From an uncultured Porphyromonadaceae bacterium (GTDB taxonomy: Bacteria; Bacteroidota; Bacteroidia; Bacteroidales; Muribaculaceae): 64,000 nt of DNA. Made by a program: the position numbers and the translations under genes. Under the pieces are notes generated by a model. That model was given only the letters and a program-made list of their open reading frames with translations, did not search any database and had not been told where the DNA came from. Positions 1 to 9,018 of the stretch are shown one piece after another (position 1 is the stretch's first letter; each line of letters starts with the position of its first letter). The stretch spans positions 16,397 to 80,396 of the forward strand of contig URSD01000006.1 of the NCBI GenBank assembly GCA_900550395.1, read 5' to 3'.

Positions 1-966
1 TACGAGTACGACGAGAAGACACACAAGGTGACGGAGACGGAGCTGGGCAGCTTCACACAGTTTCCCGTCAAGCTGGCGTGGGCGATGACAGTACACAAGA
101 GTCAGGGTATGACCTTCGACCGTGTGGTCCTTGACTTCGGGCGCGGAGCTTTTACCGGCGGTCAGGCCTACGTGGCTCTGAGCCGCTGCCGCAGCCTGGA
201 GGGAATAGAACTGCTGAATCCGCTGGCCGACAGAGATATTTATGTGCATCCGGCTGTGATACGTTTCAGCCGTAGCTTCAATAGCGGCGAGATAGTCAGC
301 GCCGCCATCGACAATGCGCGTGCCGATGCCGCGCTTGCGTCGGCTCTTGCCGCTTTCGACTCCGGCGACATGAACCGGGCCGTCGAGCACATGGCGCTTG
401 CGGCCTCCTTGCGCCCGGCCATACTGCACAGAGCGCCTCTGCGACGTCTTGCAGCGCGCCGCCTTGGAATAGTCGGACAGTTGAAGAACAGAATAGAGGC
501 GTTGCAGCTGGAGATAGACGAAGCGCATGCACGTTTCGTCCGTCTTGCCGACGAATATGTGGCTTTGGGGCGGCAGTGCCTTGCCGATGCTGCAAATCCG
601 CAGGCTGCGGTCGCCAATTACGACAAGGCGCTGCGCCTGTGTCCCGACCACGCCGTGGCGCTTTACGAGCGAGGGCGCGTCCTTGCCGACATGGGCGAGC
701 TTGACGCGGCAGAGCAGTCGCTTCGCCGTGCCGCCGAGGCCGATGATACCGACTGGCAGGCTTTGCTTTGTCTGGCAGGCGTCTACAATGCCACGAGAGC
801 GCAGGCCGAGGCTCTCGACTGCCTGCTCACAGCCCTGGACAGAAACGACAAGATACCGCAGATACACGAGGCGCTGGCCGACCTCTACGACAGCATAGAC
901 GACAGCGCTGAAGCCGACATGCACCGTGCCCTCGCGGCACGGCTGCGAAAAAAGAAAAGAAAATGA
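1..966 (+). CDS. C-terminal part of a PIF1/RecD-like helicase fused to TPR repeats (5' end outside window)
   Basis: The reading frame is open from base 1, so the gene starts upstream. The first visible residues carry late superfamily-1 helicase motifs: AMTVHKSQGMTFD (motif V-like, UvrD_C_2 type) and GGQAYVALSRCRSLEG (motif VI, arginine finger). This is the end of an ATP-dependent DNA helicase of the PIF1/RecD-like group. After about residue 100 the protein becomes alanine-rich and helical, and around residues 175-305 it shows TPR-like repeats such as AVANYDKALRLCPDHAVALYERGRVLADMGELDAAEQSL. In the family the helicase unwinds DNA with a 5'-3' polarity; the TPR tail suggests protein contacts (inference). 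The stop overlaps the start of the NAD synthetase gene (ATGA), so the two are probably co-translated. The N-terminal Walker A region cannot be seen here. Confidence 0.85.
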   Translation, partial: YEYDEKTHKVTETELGSFTQFPVKLAWAMTVHKSQGMTFDRVVLDFGRGAFTGGQAYVALSRCRSLEGIELLNPLADRDIYVHPAVIRFSRSFNSGEIVSAAIDNARADAALASALAAFDSGDMNRAVEHMALAASLRPAILHRAPLRRLAARRLGIVGQLKNRIEALQLEIDEAHARFVRLADEYVALGRQCLADAANPQAAVANYDKALRLCPDHAVALYERGRVLADMGELDAAEQSLRRAAEADDTDWQALLCLAGVYNATRAQAEALDCLLTALDRNDKIPQIHEALADLYDSIDDSAEADMHRALAARLRKKKRK

Positions 967-2906
967 ACAACTCTGGTTTTTTCCGTGCCGTTGCCGCCGC
1001 ACCGGCCGTACATATCGCCGACCCGGCCGCCAATGCTGCCGCAATCATCGCCCTGCTTCAGGAGGCGGATGCAGCCGTGCATCCCGACATCGTTGTTTTT
1101 CCCGAGATGTGCGTGACAGGCTACACGTGCGGCGACCTTTTCCATAACGAGACGCTTCTTGAAGGCGCTTTAGGAGCGTTGCGCGACATAGCGGCGGCTA
1201 CGGCATCCACCGGCTCGGTAGCCGTCGTGGGGCTGCCCCTGCGCGTGGGCGGCGCGTTGTACAACTGTGCGGCCGCCGTGGGCGGAGGCCGCCTGCTGTG
1301 TGTCGTCCCCAAAACCTATGTGCCGAATTACAATGAGTTTTACGAAAACCGCTGGTGGCAACCTGCGCCGGCATCTATGGGGACGTTCGATTCGGCCGCT
1401 TTCGGAAGCGTGCCTTTCGGCACCCGCCAGCTACTGCGCTGCGGCGACGCGCTGGTGGGCATTGAGATATGCGAGGACATGTGGACGCCGGTGTCGCCCG
1501 GCAGCCTTGCCGCACTTGCCGGGGCTGATGTCGTCGTGAATCTCTCCGCGTCGGACGACCTTACAGGCAAGTATGCCTATCTGCGCTCCCTCGTGGCCTC
1601 CCGGTCGGCGTCGGCCCGATGCGCCTATGTGTATGCGTCGGCAGGATACGGGGAGTCGTCGACCGACCTTGTGTTCGATGCCAAGACGATGATAGCGGAG
1701 AACGGTACATTCCTTGCCTGCAACGAACGCTGGCAGCACGGTGCGCAGTGGCGTGCGGCCGATATTGACCTGGAGGCCATACGCCGCGACCGCATGCACT
1801 TCGGCTCGTTCGCCGCGTGCGCCCGTGTCAACATCGGCGAGCCTTACGCAACAGTTGAATCGGGATGCGGCCCCGTGCTGCGCGACAACCCCATGGAGTT
1901 CCGCCATATCGACCCACATCCGTTCGTTCCGTCGGCCGACTCGCGCCTTGCCGACCATTGCGACGAGGTGCTCAACATTCAGGTGGCCGGACTGTGCCGC
2001 AGGCTCGAGGCCACACGGTGCCGCAGCCTTGTGGTGGGCATAAGCGGCGGCCTTGACTCCACGCTGGCGCTGCTGGTGGCCGTGAGGGCGTTCGACCGGC
2101 TTAGTCTGCCCCGCACCGGCATTCTCGGCGTCACTATGCCCGGCTTCGGCACTACCTCGCGCACGCACGACAACGCGGTGGCGCTGATGCGCAGCCTTGG
2201 AGTGAGCGTCAGGGAGATAAGTATCGCCGCCGCCGTCATGCAACATTTCGCCGACATAGGGCAGGAGCCCGACAATCACGACATCACATATGAGAACTCG
2301 CAGGCGCGCGAGCGCACACAGATACTTATGGATGTCGCTAATATGGAGGGCGGCATGGTGCTCGGCACCGGCGACCTCTCCGAACTGGCCCTGGGCTGGG
2401 CTACGTACAACGGCGACCACATGTCGATGTACGGCGTCAACGCCGGAGTGCCTAAGACGCTGGTGATACACCTTGTGAAGTATATTGCCGAGCGCAGCGA
2501 AGACGAGACCATACGCCGAACCTTGCTCGACGTAGTGGCTACGCCCGTGTCGCCCGAACTGCTGCCTCCGCGGGCCGACGGCACCATAGCACAGGTGACG
2601 GAGGATAACGTGGGTCCATACGAACTGCACGACTTCTTCCTCTACTATATGCTGCGCTACGGCTTCCGTCCGTCGCGCGTGTATGCGATGGCCCGGAAAG
2701 CTTTTGGCACTTACGACGACGCCACGCTGCTGAAGTGGCTGCGTGTGTTCTACCGCCGCTTCTTCGGCCAGCAGTTCAAGCGTTCATGTCTGCCGGACGG
2801 TCCGAAAGTGGGCTCTGTGTGTCTGTCGCCCCGCGGCGACTGGCGCATGCCGTCCGATGCCTCGGCCGCGCTGTGGCTCCGCGAGGTGGATGAACTGACG
2901 GCATAG
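963..2906 (+). CDS. nadE: Glutamine-dependent NAD+ synthetase
   Basis: This enzyme converts deamido-NAD+ to NAD+ using ATP and ammonia released from glutamine, the last step of NAD biosynthesis in the cytoplasm. The 647-residue protein has the two expected domains. The N-terminal nitrilase-type glutaminase shows the catalytic triad Glu48 (VVFPEMC), Lys117 (VVPKTYVPNYNEFYE) and Cys170 (VGIEICEDMW). The C-terminal synthetase domain has the ATP pyrophosphatase P-loop SGGLDST near residue 361 and the downstream GTGDLSELALGW motif. Length matches the glutamine-dependent class, not the short ammonia-dependent class. The ATG overlaps the stop of the upstream helicase gene by four bases, indicating translational coupling. 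Confidence 0.96.
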   Translation: MNNSGFFRAVAAAPAVHIADPAANAAAIIALLQEADAAVHPDIVVFPEMCVTGYTCGDLFHNETLLEGALGALRDIAAATASTGSVAVVGLPLRVGGALYNCAAAVGGGRLLCVVPKTYVPNYNEFYENRWWQPAPASMGTFDSAAFGSVPFGTRQLLRCGDALVGIEICEDMWTPVSPGSLAALAGADVVVNLSASDDLTGKYAYLRSLVASRSASARCAYVYASAGYGESSTDLVFDAKTMIAENGTFLACNERWQHGAQWRAADIDLEAIRRDRMHFGSFAACARVNIGEPYATVESGCGPVLRDNPMEFRHIDPHPFVPSADSRLADHCDEVLNIQVAGLCRRLEATRCRSLVVGISGGLDSTLALLVAVRAFDRLSLPRTGILGVTMPGFGTTSRTHDNAVALMRSLGVSVREISIAAAVMQHFADIGQEPDNHDITYENSQARERTQILMDVANMEGGMVLGTGDLSELALGWATYNGDHMSMYGVNAGVPKTLVIHLVKYIAERSEDETIRRTLLDVVATPVSPELLPPRADGTIAQVTEDNVGPYELHDFFLYYMLRYGFRPSRVYAMARKAFGTYDDATLLKWLRVFYRRFFGQQFKRSCLPDGPKVGSVCLSPRGDWRMPSDASAALWLREVDELTA

Positions 2907-3050
2907 TTGCCAATTTTTGCGACATAGTCGCCAACTTATTTTCCGGATGTATTAAATTATGTTAGAAATGCGTGCAACACGCTGATTTTTGGTGTATTTT
3001 TTTGCAAATTTGCAAGCCCAAACCATAACGTTTTTGTCGCATTTCCACAC

Positions 3051-4475
3051 ATGAATTTTTTACGCAACATTTCTTTTGCTGTGGCGTCGGCGCTCTCGGT
3101 GTCTGCCGTCGCGCAGAATGCCTTGTCGCTCGACCAGTGCATAGCTGTGGCCCTCAGCGAAAATCCTACGGTGCGCGTGGCCGATATGGAAATAAAACGT
3201 CTCGATTATTCGCATGACGAGACCCTGTCGCAGCTGCTGCCTCAAATTAATTTCGGAGCCAATTACTCGCGTATGCTCGCCAAGCAGGTGATGTATATGA
3301 GCATGGACGTGCCGGGACTCGGCGGAGGAACGGACGGCGACGGCAGCGAAGATGGCGGCGAGACCGAAAGCCGTGCCGCATCGCGCAAGGGCGGCAACGA
3401 GAACGGCATCAAGATGGGTCTTGACAACAGTTATCAGGTCGGCTTCTCTGCATCGGTTCCGCTGATAGCCCCGCAGCTGTGGAAGTCGTTGAAACTCAGT
3501 AATACGCAGATACTTCAATCGGTAGAACAGGCCCGCGCATCGCGCCTCGACCTCGTGAACCAGGTGAAGGACGCCTACTACGCTCTCATGCTGGCGCAGG
3601 ACTCGCGCAGGGTGGTGCAGGAGAGCTACGATATGGCCGCCCTCACGCACGACACTTATCAGAAACAGTTTCAGGCCGGAACCGCATCCGACTATGATGT
3701 GCTGCGCAGCTCCGTAGCCATGAAGAACATAGAGCCGGAACTGATTCAGGCCGATATAGCCATCAAGCAGGCGCGGCTGCAGTTGCTGGTGCTGATGGGA
3801 GTCGAGGCCGACTTCCCTCTCGAGATCAGCGGAAAGCTTTCGGACTACGAGAGCACCATGTTCGACGAGGCTATGAAGATAGAGAGCGATTACTCTCAGA
3901 ACAGCAGCCTGATGCTCAACACTCTGCAACAGCGCTCGCTGCGCGATGCCCTCGATGTGCAGCGCATGGCGTGGCTGCCGACAATATCGGCCAGCTTCAA
4001 TTACTACTGGAATAGCTACAGTAACGGTTCGCCTTTCAAGAACTTCCGGTGGAGCAATTCATCCACCTTCGGGCTGTCGCTGTCGCTGCCGATATTTACA
4101 GGCGGCGCGCGCTACAGTCGCCAGCGCCAGGCGCAGGTACAGCTCACCGAGTCGGTGCTTCAGCGTCAGAACCTCGAACATACCGTGGGCATGCAGGTCG
4201 ACCTTGCAATTGACAATATCCGGCAGAATATGCGCCAGATTTCATCGTCGTCCGAGAGCGTGAACGAGGCCACGCGCGCCCACGACATTATGGAGAAATC
4301 ATTTGCCATCGGTGCCGCAAGTTATCTCGACCTGCGTGACAGCGAACTCGCGCTCACGCGCTCGCGGCTCGCCTATTACCAGAGCATTTACAACTATCTT
4401 GTGGCCGCCAGCCAGCTCGAGTTGCTGCGTGGCACGGCTCCCCTCGACAGCTACAAAAACCTGATTAACCAATAA
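3051..4475 (+). CDS. TolC-family outer membrane efflux channel
   Basis: Outer membrane factor that forms the exit duct of a tripartite RND pump. The 474-residue protein begins with a signal peptide (MNFLRNISFAVASALSVSAVAQN) followed by SLDQCIAVALSENPTVRVAD, the usual start of OEP repeats. Two internally related halves of long helices and strands follow, with SYQVGFSASVPLIAP and TFGLSLSLPIFTGGARYSR as the beta-barrel strands of the two halves. A polar, acidic and glycine-rich insert lies at about residues 85-120, probably an extracellular loop. It is the first gene of the operon with the adaptor (6 bases downstream) and pump genes. The 144-base gap upstream has no clear TAnnTTTG box at the expected distance. 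Confidence 0.93.
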   Translation: MNFLRNISFAVASALSVSAVAQNALSLDQCIAVALSENPTVRVADMEIKRLDYSHDETLSQLLPQINFGANYSRMLAKQVMYMSMDVPGLGGGTDGDGSEDGGETESRAASRKGGNENGIKMGLDNSYQVGFSASVPLIAPQLWKSLKLSNTQILQSVEQARASRLDLVNQVKDAYYALMLAQDSRRVVQESYDMAALTHDTYQKQFQAGTASDYDVLRSSVAMKNIEPELIQADIAIKQARLQLLVLMGVEADFPLEISGKLSDYESTMFDEAMKIESDYSQNSSLMLNTLQQRSLRDALDVQRMAWLPTISASFNYYWNSYSNGSPFKNFRWSNSSTFGLSLSLPIFTGGARYSRQRQAQVQLTESVLQRQNLEHTVGMQVDLAIDNIRQNMRQISSSSESVNEATRAHDIMEKSFAIGAASYLDLRDSELALTRSRLAYYQSIYNYLVAASQLELLRGTAPLDSYKNLINQ

Positions 4476-4481
4476 ACCTCC

Positions 4482-5501
4482 ATGAACCATACATTAATCC
4501 GTTTTCTTGCCGGCGCTGCCGCAATTGTCTCCGTCGCTGCCTGCTCCGACGCCGATAAGAATACCCAGGCGCAGAAAGAAGAACTGCCGATGGTGGAAAT
4601 CGGCAAGGCTGAAGTCCGGGACGTGCCGCAGACCAAGGAATATACAGCCAATGTCGAGGCCTACAACGTGAACAATATTTCACCGTCCGCGCCGAACCGC
4701 ATAAAGACGATAGCCGCGGAGGTGGGCGACCCGGTGCGCCGCGGCCAGGTGCTCGTCACTCTTGACGGTGCGTCGCTCGAGCAGCTGAAGATCAATCTCG
4801 ACCAGCTCGAACGCGACTACAACCGCGCGGTGACACTGCTTGAAATAGGCGCAGGCACGCAGCAGAGCGTCGACCAGCTCAAGGCTCAGCTCGACGCTGC
4901 CCGCAGCCAGTACAACAACGCCCGGGAGAACACCGTGCTCGTGTCGCCCGTAAGCGGTGTAGTCACGGCACGCAACTACGACCCGGGCGACATGACCGGC
5001 ACGCAGCCGGTGCTGACCGTCGGCCAGCTCTCGCCTGTAGTGAAGATCATCATCAATGCTTCGGAGAGCGATCTGACGAAGATTGCCCGCGGCAAGCAGG
5101 TGAGCATAGCTTTCGACGCTCTTCCCGACGAGCAGTTTGAAGGTACCGTGGCCCGTGTGTACCCGTCCGTCGACCCCACGACACGAACCTTTGAAGCCGA
5201 AATACAGATTAAGAATCCCGGCGAGAGACTGCGCCCCGGCATGTTTGCCCGCGTGACGCTCGACCACGGCTCGCAGCAGCGCGTGGTGGTGCCCGACCGC
5301 GCCGTGGTCAAGCAGACCGGCAGCGGCAACCGCTATGTGTACGTGTACAGCAACGGTCGCGTGAGCTATAACCGTGTCGAGCTGGGACGCCGTCTCGGCG
5401 ATGCCTACGAGCTGCTCTGCGGTGTGGCCGACGGCGACACCGTGGTGGTGGGCGGACAGTCGCGTCTCGCCGATGGCGTAGAGGTAGAAATTCTGAAATA
5501 A
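4482..5501 (+). CDS. RND efflux periplasmic adaptor (membrane fusion protein), lipoprotein
   Basis: Periplasmic adaptor that links the inner-membrane pump to the TolC channel. The N-terminus is a lipoprotein signal with lipobox SVAAC, so Cys21 is the likely lipidated residue. The core has the expected order: a biotinyl-lipoyl-like half (PNRIKTIAAEVGDPVRRGQVLVTLD), a short alpha-hairpin (about residues 95-140), the second lipoyl half (VLVSPVSGVVTARNYDPGD), a beta-barrel domain and the membrane-proximal domain (VVVPDRAVVKQTGSGNRYVYV). The 339-residue length is at the short end for HlyD/AcrA adaptors. It lies 6 bases after the channel gene and 23 bases before the pump gene. Confidence 0.94.
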   Translation: MNHTLIRFLAGAAAIVSVAACSDADKNTQAQKEELPMVEIGKAEVRDVPQTKEYTANVEAYNVNNISPSAPNRIKTIAAEVGDPVRRGQVLVTLDGASLEQLKINLDQLERDYNRAVTLLEIGAGTQQSVDQLKAQLDAARSQYNNARENTVLVSPVSGVVTARNYDPGDMTGTQPVLTVGQLSPVVKIIINASESDLTKIARGKQVSIAFDALPDEQFEGTVARVYPSVDPTTRTFEAEIQIKNPGERLRPGMFARVTLDHGSQQRVVVPDRAVVKQTGSGNRYVYVYSNGRVSYNRVELGRRLGDAYELLCGVADGDTVVVGGQSRLADGVEVEILK

Positions 5502-5524
5502 AACTCTCTTAACTCACCACTCAT

Positions 5525-8500
5525 ATGAGTCTATACGGCAGCGCTGTCAGGCGGCCTATCATGACTACGCTTTGCTTTGTGGCGGTAGTCATCCTCGGCC
5601 TCTTTTCGCTAAAAACACTTCCTATCGACCTCTATCCGGATGTCGAGACAAACACGCTGATGGTGATGACGTCGTATCAGGGCGCCAGCGCCCAGGATAT
5701 AGAGCAGAACGTCACCCGCCCTCTGGAGAACGTGCTCAACTCCGTCAACGACCTCAAGCACATCACATCCAAGAGCCGCGAGGGCATATCGGTGATTACT
5801 CTTGAATTCGAGTACGGCAAGGACATCGACGTACTCACGAACGACGTGCGCGACAAGCTCGACCTCGTGTCGTCGGCTCTCCCGGACGATGCCGAGAATC
5901 CTACGATTTTCAAGTTCTCGTCGGACATGATTCCCATTGTCATGCTCTCTGTGAGGGCATCTGAGAGCATGCCCGGCCTGTACAAGATTCTCGACGAGGC
6001 CGTGGCAAATCCGTTGGCGCGTATCAACGGCGTCGGCTCCGTGAGCATATCGGGTGCGCCCAAGCGTGAGATACATATCTACGCCGACCCTACGCGCATG
6101 GAAGCCTACAACATCAGCATCGAGCAGATAGCGCAGGTGGTGGCGGCCGAGAACCGCAATATCCCCGGCGGCTCGTTCGACATAGGTTCCGACACCTATT
6201 CGATGCGTGTGCAGGGCGAGTTCAGCTCGTCCGACCAGATGGCCGACATTGTGGTGGGAAGCCACGAGGGACGCAACGTGTATCTGCGCGATGTGGCCCG
6301 CATCGACGACTCGCTTGAGGAGCGCGCGCAGCAGACCTACAACGACGGCGAGAAAGGTGCCATGGTTATCATTCAGAAACAGAGTGGCGCCAATTCGGTG
6401 GAGATCTCCAACAAGGTACTCCAGATGCTTCCCTCGCTTCAGAAGCGACTGCCGAGCGACGTCAAGCTCGGAATCATTGTCGACACCTCCGACAATATCC
6501 GCAACACCATAGCCTCTCTGGTGGAGACGGTGCTGTACGCGTTGCTGTTTGTGGTTATCGTGGTGTTCTTCTTCCTGGGACGCTGGCGCGCCACGCTCAT
6601 CATCACCATCACCATTCCTATCTCGCTTATAGCCTCGTTCATCTATCTCGCCATCACGGGCAATTCGCTGAACATCGTCTCGCTGTCGGCGCTGTCTATA
6701 TCAATCGGTATGGTGGTCGACGACGCGATTGTGGTGCTTGAGAACGTAACTACCCATATAGAACGCGGCTCAGACCCGAAACAGGCAGCCGTACACGGAA
6801 CCAATGAGGTGGCTATCAGTGTAATCGCTTCCACTCTTACTCTTATTGCCGTATTCTTCCCGCTGACACTCGTCACGGGCATGACCGGCGTGCTTTTCCG
6901 TCAGCTCGGCTGGATGGTAACCATCATGATGATAATATCCACCACCTGCGCGCTGTCTCTCACGCCCATGCTTTGCAGCCTGCTGCTGCGCCGCGACACG
7001 AAGCACGGCAAAATCTACCGTATATTCTTCACTCCCATCAACCGCGGCCTTGACGCATTCGACCGCGGCTACGGCCGTCTGCTCACCTGGGTGGTATCGC
7101 ACAAGCTCATTACGGGCATTGCATGTATGGCTACCTTCTTCGGTTCGCTGGTACTTCTGGGACGCGTGGGTACGGAATTTTTCCCGACCGCCGACGACGG
7201 CCGTCTCAGCGTCAGCCTCGAGCTGCCGATAGGCACCCGCGTGGAGATATCGCAGGAGCTCACGGCACGCCTCGTGGAGGAATGGCGCGAGAAATATCCG
7301 GAAATCAAGGTTATAAACTACACCACCGGTTCGGCCGACAGCGACAACACCTTTGCCTCGCTGCGCGACAACGGTCCGCACATCATCTCCATGAACATCC
7401 GCCTGAGCGATCCCGGCGACCGCGAGCGCAGCATCACGGAGATTGCCGCCGGCATGCGCCGCGACCTCAGGCAGTATCCGCAGTTCAAGAAGGCACAGGT
7501 GCAGGTGGGCGGCGGCGCCGGCATGGGCGGTCAGGCCACCATCGACTATGAGATATACGGCTACGATTTCGAAGCTACCGACAGCATGGCGGCACGCCTG
7601 AAGACGGTACTCGAAGGCATACCAGGAACGGCCGACGTGTTCATCAGCCGTTCCGACTATCAGCCTGAATATCAGGTGGACTTCGACCGCGAGAAGCTGG
7701 CTATCTACGGCCTGAATCTCCAGACCGCCGCCACATATCTGCGCAACCGCATCAACGGCACCATAGCCTCGCGCTTCCGCGAGGACGGTGAGGAATATGA
7801 CATCATGGTGATGTACGACCCGGCCCATCGCCAGAGCATAGACGACATCGAGAACATACTGATATATAACGCAGCCGGCAAAGGTGTGCGCCTGCGCGAC
7901 GTCGGCACAGTGGTGGAACGCTCCACGCCGCCCACCATCGAGCGTAAGGACCGCGAGCGCATCGTGACGGTGAAAACAACCGTGCAGGATGTACCCATGA
8001 GTCAGATAGTTGAGGCTTCACAGAAGGAAATCGACCGTATGGACATACCCCAGGGCATATCCATCTCGCTCAGCGGCAGCTACGAGGACCAGCAGGACTC
8101 GTTCTCCGACCTGCTCATGCTTGCCATTCTCATTGTGATACTCGTCTACATAGTGATGGCAGCACAGTTCGAGAGTTATACCTATCCCGCCATCATCATG
8201 ACGTCGCTGCTCTTCGCCTTCTCGGGTGTGTTCATTATCCTGTGGCTCACCGGCCACACGCTCAACGTGATGAGTATGATCGGCGCCATTATGCTTATCG
8301 GTATCGTGGTGAAGAACGGTATCGTGCTCATCGACTATATCACGCTCAACCGCGAGCGCGGCATGAGCATCCGCCGCGCCGTGATACTTGGCGGTGAATC
8401 GCGTCTGCGTCCCGTGGTGATGACTACGCTGACAACCATCCTTGGCATGGTGCCTATGGCTGTCGGCACAGGTCAGGGTGCCGAGATGTGGCGCCCGATG

Positions 8501-8653
8501 GGTACGGCCGTGATAGGCGGTCTTACGTTCTCTACCGTGCTGACGCTTCTTTTCGTGCCAATGCTCTACTGTGTGTTCGCCCATAACGGCATACGCAACA
8601 CCCGCAAGAAGCTGCGCAAGGCATTTCTCATAAACAAAAACGACAGAAAATGA
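5525..8653 (+). CDS. RND-family efflux pump, inner membrane subunit (AcrB/HAE1 type)
   Basis: Proton-driven exporter of the hydrophobe/amphiphile efflux family, the substrate-binding engine of the tripartite pump. The 1042 residues match AcrB-like pumps. The first transmembrane helix follows MSLYGSAVRRPIMTTLCFVAV; large periplasmic porter loops separate TM1-TM2 and TM7-TM8. The proton-relay motif with paired aspartates, GMVVDDAIVVLENV, is in TM4 near residue 400, and VVKNGIVLIDYITLNRERG is in TM10. The C-terminus is short and basic. Substrate cannot be read from sequence: antibiotics, bile acids or detergents are typical for the family. The stop codon overlaps the start of the next small gene, so the four genes form one operon. 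Confidence 0.95.
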   Translation: MSLYGSAVRRPIMTTLCFVAVVILGLFSLKTLPIDLYPDVETNTLMVMTSYQGASAQDIEQNVTRPLENVLNSVNDLKHITSKSREGISVITLEFEYGKDIDVLTNDVRDKLDLVSSALPDDAENPTIFKFSSDMIPIVMLSVRASESMPGLYKILDEAVANPLARINGVGSVSISGAPKREIHIYADPTRMEAYNISIEQIAQVVAAENRNIPGGSFDIGSDTYSMRVQGEFSSSDQMADIVVGSHEGRNVYLRDVARIDDSLEERAQQTYNDGEKGAMVIIQKQSGANSVEISNKVLQMLPSLQKRLPSDVKLGIIVDTSDNIRNTIASLVETVLYALLFVVIVVFFFLGRWRATLIITITIPISLIASFIYLAITGNSLNIVSLSALSISIGMVVDDAIVVLENVTTHIERGSDPKQAAVHGTNEVAISVIASTLTLIAVFFPLTLVTGMTGVLFRQLGWMVTIMMIISTTCALSLTPMLCSLLLRRDTKHGKIYRIFFTPINRGLDAFDRGYGRLLTWVVSHKLITGIACMATFFGSLVLLGRVGTEFFPTADDGRLSVSLELPIGTRVEISQELTARLVEEWREKYPEIKVINYTTGSADSDNTFASLRDNGPHIISMNIRLSDPGDRERSITEIAAGMRRDLRQYPQFKKAQVQVGGGAGMGGQATIDYEIYGYDFEATDSMAARLKTVLEGIPGTADVFISRSDYQPEYQVDFDREKLAIYGLNLQTAATYLRNRINGTIASRFREDGEEYDIMVMYDPAHRQSIDDIENILIYNAAGKGVRLRDVGTVVERSTPPTIERKDRERIVTVKTTVQDVPMSQIVEASQKEIDRMDIPQGISISLSGSYEDQQDSFSDLLMLAILIVILVYIVMAAQFESYTYPAIIMTSLLFAFSGVFIILWLTGHTLNVMSMIGAIMLIGIVVKNGIVLIDYITLNRERGMSIRRAVILGGESRLRPVVMTTLTTILGMVPMAVGTGQGAEMWRPMGTAVIGGLTFSTVLTLLFVPMLYCVFAHNGIRNTRKKLRKAFLINKNDRK

Positions 8654-8943
8654 AATCGATACTTATAACATTCGACCAGGCTCACCGCGAGCGCATCATC
8701 GAAATCCTTGACCGGAGCAATTGCCGCGGGTTCACCGCCTGGCAGACGGTGGAGGGACGCGGGAGTGTCGACGGCGAGCCTCACTATGGTTCGCATGCGT
8801 GGCCCTCGATGGCTTCGGCCATAATAACCGTTGTGCCTGACGAACGTGTGGCTATGCTGCTCGACCGCCTTCGTGCCCTTGATGCCGAACGTCCCAAACT
8901 CGGCCTCCGAGCCTTTGTCTGGAATATCGAGCAGGCTGTCTGA
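8650..8943 (+). CDS. PG0541-family transporter-associated small PII-like protein
   Basis: A 97-residue soluble protein beginning MKSILITFDQAHRERIIEIL. The strand-helix-strand-strand-helix-strand pattern (ILITF, helix to ILDRSN, FTAWQTVEG, SAIITVVP, helix DERVAMLLDRLRAL, LRAFVWNIEQAV) fits a ferredoxin-like fold of the PII/CutA type. In Bacteroidales, proteins of this kind are known as the PG0541 family and sit next to RND efflux genes, but no biochemical role is established that I know of. The ATGA overlap with the pump gene means the two are translated together, which suggests a stoichiometric partner or regulator of the pump (inference). Confidence 0.8.
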   Translation: MKSILITFDQAHRERIIEILDRSNCRGFTAWQTVEGRGSVDGEPHYGSHAWPSMASAIITVVPDERVAMLLDRLRALDAERPKLGLRAFVWNIEQAV

Positions 8944-8962
8944 TATCGGTTGCCTTGTCCGT

Positions 8963-9002
8963 AAAAAACGCCCCGCAGTCACAAAGGCCGCGGGGCGTTT
9001 TT
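8963..9002. terminator. Bidirectional rho-independent terminator
   Basis: The arms ACGCCCCGC and GCGGGGCGT pair around a loop that contains AGTCACAAAGGCC. The hairpin is flanked by AAAAAA on the left and TTTTT on the right, so it can stop transcription from both sides. It lies between the convergent efflux operon (plus) and the adhesin-like gene (minus). Confidence 0.9.
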
Positions 9003-9018
9003 ATGGGTGTATGGTGGA

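Noticed and set aside
2907..3050. Terminator and promoter between nadE and the tolC-like gene
   Set aside because: GCGAC-ATA-GTCGC gives only a 5-base stem without a T run, and no TAnnTTTG box lies at a convincing distance; not strong enough to call.
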